DNA of 22,850 bases from the NCBI GenBank assembly GCA_024220525.1, contig JAMYWO010000036.1, forward strand, positions 44,844 through 67,693, given 5' to 3'. The translations under genes were made by a program, and so were the position numbers. Positions 21,323 to 22,850 of the stretch are shown one piece after another. Below the pieces are notes generated by a model, which saw nothing but the letters and a program-made list of their open reading frames with translations, did not search any database and had not been told where the DNA came from. Every line of letters begins with the position of its first letter. The first letter of the stretch is position 1. Source of the DNA: Cochliopodium minus (Eukaryota; Discosea; Himatismenida; Cochliopodiidae).

Positions 21323-21448
21323 TTTTTTTTGTTTTTCTTGTTTTTTTTTTTTTACACAAGAAATAGCCCTTTTTCTATTTTTTGAACGAACAAAACACTT
21401 TTAAACAAAAAATTAAATACTTTTCAAAATTTTTTTAAAAATCGTTTT

Positions 21449-22850
21449 TTAATAAATTTCTTTTATTTCAACAATTTCTCTTTTCCAAAAAGATGGGGAA
21501 GTAAAATTGTATTCAAAATGATAGAGAACCAGCCGAAGTTTCTGAGGAGGATTTTTTTGGGTAAAGGGGATCGTTTTAAAAAGACCATCATTTACAATGT
21601 TTGGATCAACTATAAAGCAAGAATGAAGGAGTTTATTAAACCACTGAGGGAAGTTACTATGATTTAAACCTCCTCTATCTCTTGTAATTGCAGCGATAAG
21701 CCTTTAAAATTTCTAATGACCTTTGGTTTTTACTTTAAATTATATTTTTTACTTACCATATCTGCCAATCAACTCTTGGTATGTGCAATGGCTGGAATTT
21801 TGGGACTTTATCGACATTTCCAACTTTAAAATGAAATTCAAACTAGCAGGAAATGATTAATTTGAATATCAAAAAAAGTTAAACTAACCTCCAACCACTC
21901 TTTTCTGTTTGGATAAAATAAATATTAAATTTTATAAGCAATAATTTTTTTTGGGTTATTACCCATTGTAACCCTCGATCTGGATTTCAAATCTCTCTTG
22001 ACAAACGTCAACAAACTTTCTTTAAGTGTTGATCAATTTGAGGGGTTCGATTTCCCTTTCATAAAAGTTTATCCAATCATATGACTTTTTCTTTATTGAT
22101 TGAGGGAATTGGTGTAAAATTGGCATTCTGAAGAAGAAAGCAGAAATGGAAAATACAATATACAACACCTTTTTAGTGAGAAAATTTTTTTTGTAAGAAC
22201 ATGATCAATTTTTATAAATGATTAATATTCATTTTTATTTATTTTTTGAATTTTTTTTTACAGCCAAAGTAAAAGTCCACAGAAAGGAGAGAATATACAC
22301 ATAAAGTGAAACAGATTCAAAACCATTGTTGTTCGTACAAACACCCAAATAAAAACAAACCTGAGCGTCCGACAAAACGTTGAGAGACATGAAAAAACAC
22401 AAGATGGATAACCATGCGAAATTTCCTGTCAAACCAATCAGTATCTGAAGAGAGGCGAAGCAAACACAACTAAGCAATTTAACAAGATCAAAATAGATCA
22501 AAACGAAAAAGATTGGTGGAAGTAAAACTTTATTTTTTTATTTTTATTTTTATTTTTTTTTATTTTTTAAAATTTTTTTAATTTATTTTTCTTTCTTACC
22601 TTGAATGAAATATACAGACTGAATTGAAAACTTATGGAACCATTTGGGTAGTCGGTAAAAAAGTTTGGCGAGAGGAGTTGGCTGAGGCATTGTTAAATAC
22701 TTTGATCAAAAAAAAAATAAATAAAAAAAAAAAATCTGTTCAGATCATTTTGAATTATTTTCGTAACATTTTATTATTTTTTATTTTTTTATTTTTTATT
22801 TTTTTATTTTTTTTATTTTTTTATTTTTTTATTTTTTTATTTTTTTATTT
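21449..22850 (-). CDS. Lipase maturation factor (LMF) family protein, C-terminal half, with an in-frame TAA
   Basis: Minus-strand exons: 22699-22600, 22527-22262, 22168-21963, 21897-21885 (13-nt microexon), 21842-21757 and 21701-21449, all GT-AG and phase-consistent, 307 residues plus stop. YLTMPQPTPLAKL then LPKWFHKFS matches the LMF YETQPLPnPL...LPpWFHK motif. LLSCVCFASLQILIGLTGNF is the LTGNYgffN membrane segment. ERFEIQIEGYNGGW then FHFKVGNVDKVPKF and LHIPRVDWQIW match the C-terminal luminal domain. FPQWFNKLL and FWKREI match its end. The expected conserved Tyr after PLKLINT is replaced by TAA (22022-22024), so the copy is either a pseudogene, a sequence error (TAT to TAA), or read through. 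Upstream of 22699 there is only T-rich intron to the window edge. The missing N-terminal half is probably the one at 11881-12785. Confidence 0.86.
22765..22850. repeat. T-rich TTTTTTA-type microsatellite at the right edge
   Basis: Units of T6-T8 plus A run to the end of the window. They lie in the intron upstream (on the minus strand) of the LMF exon at 22699. The repeat family is the same as at 11804-11878, where the other LMF half is cut off, with more variable unit length here. Confidence 0.85.

Noticed and set aside
22022-22024. Reassigned stop codon (TAA as Tyr) in this organism
   Set aside because: TAA also ends the beta-helix gene, the F-box/MYND-like gene and LMF itself, and no other internal TAA is needed in any model.

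Overview
The window reads as nuclear DNA of an AT-rich, intron-dense protist. Introns are mostly 45-330 nt, T/A-rich and GT-AG. Intergenic spaces are only a few hundred bases or less. There are Asn-rich tracts, several F-box proteins and abundant homopolymer or TTTTTTA microsatellites. This style fits an amoeboid protist (dictyostelid-like or another amoebozoan, or a heterolobosean), but I cannot name the species. All gene models were spliced by hand from raw sequence. Exon phases were checked and are consistent unless stated.

Left to right: (1) <1-2567, minus strand: a gene joining an Asn-rich N-terminus, a macro-like domain and a SIR2-like NAD-binding domain. As far as I recall, this architecture belongs to bacterial (immune-type) proteins. 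It runs off the left edge. (2) 2830-5434, plus: an F-box / beta-rich / MYND-like protein, divergent from gene 1. (3) 5672-10146, plus: a 22-exon gene for a 963-residue single-pass surface protein with two right-handed beta-helix regions joined by a Ser-Thr-Pro-Ala-Pro repeat. (4) 10147-11512: non-coding, with a 115-bp tandem repeat, then a 291-base run of N (11513-11803). (5) 11881-12785, minus: the N-terminal half of a lipase-maturation-factor (LMF) family membrane protein. (6) 12823-16096, plus: a second, large acidic F-box protein whose start lies 37 bp from the LMF start. (7) 16330-20276, plus: a recent duplicate of the beta-helix gene, cut off at a single N (20277). (8) 20278-21322, plus: the C-terminal part of a RasGAP-domain protein. 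(9) 21449->22850, minus: the C-terminal half of an LMF family protein, convergent with the RasGAP gene.

Two points stand out. First, the macro-like/SIR2-like gene looks like a eukaryotic relative of bacterial NAD-targeting defence proteins. Second, the two LMF halves are complementary, do not overlap, share phase at their cut ends, and both stop in the same kind of T-rich microsatellite. Together they make one complete protein of about 484 residues. The simplest reading is that the scaffold order is wrong: the block 20278-22850 probably belongs just left of 11804. The single N would then be a false join between the beta-helix duplicate and RasGAP. A real pair of LMF genes, one on each side, is the alternative.

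I see no tRNA, rRNA, CRISPR array or transposon coding sequence.
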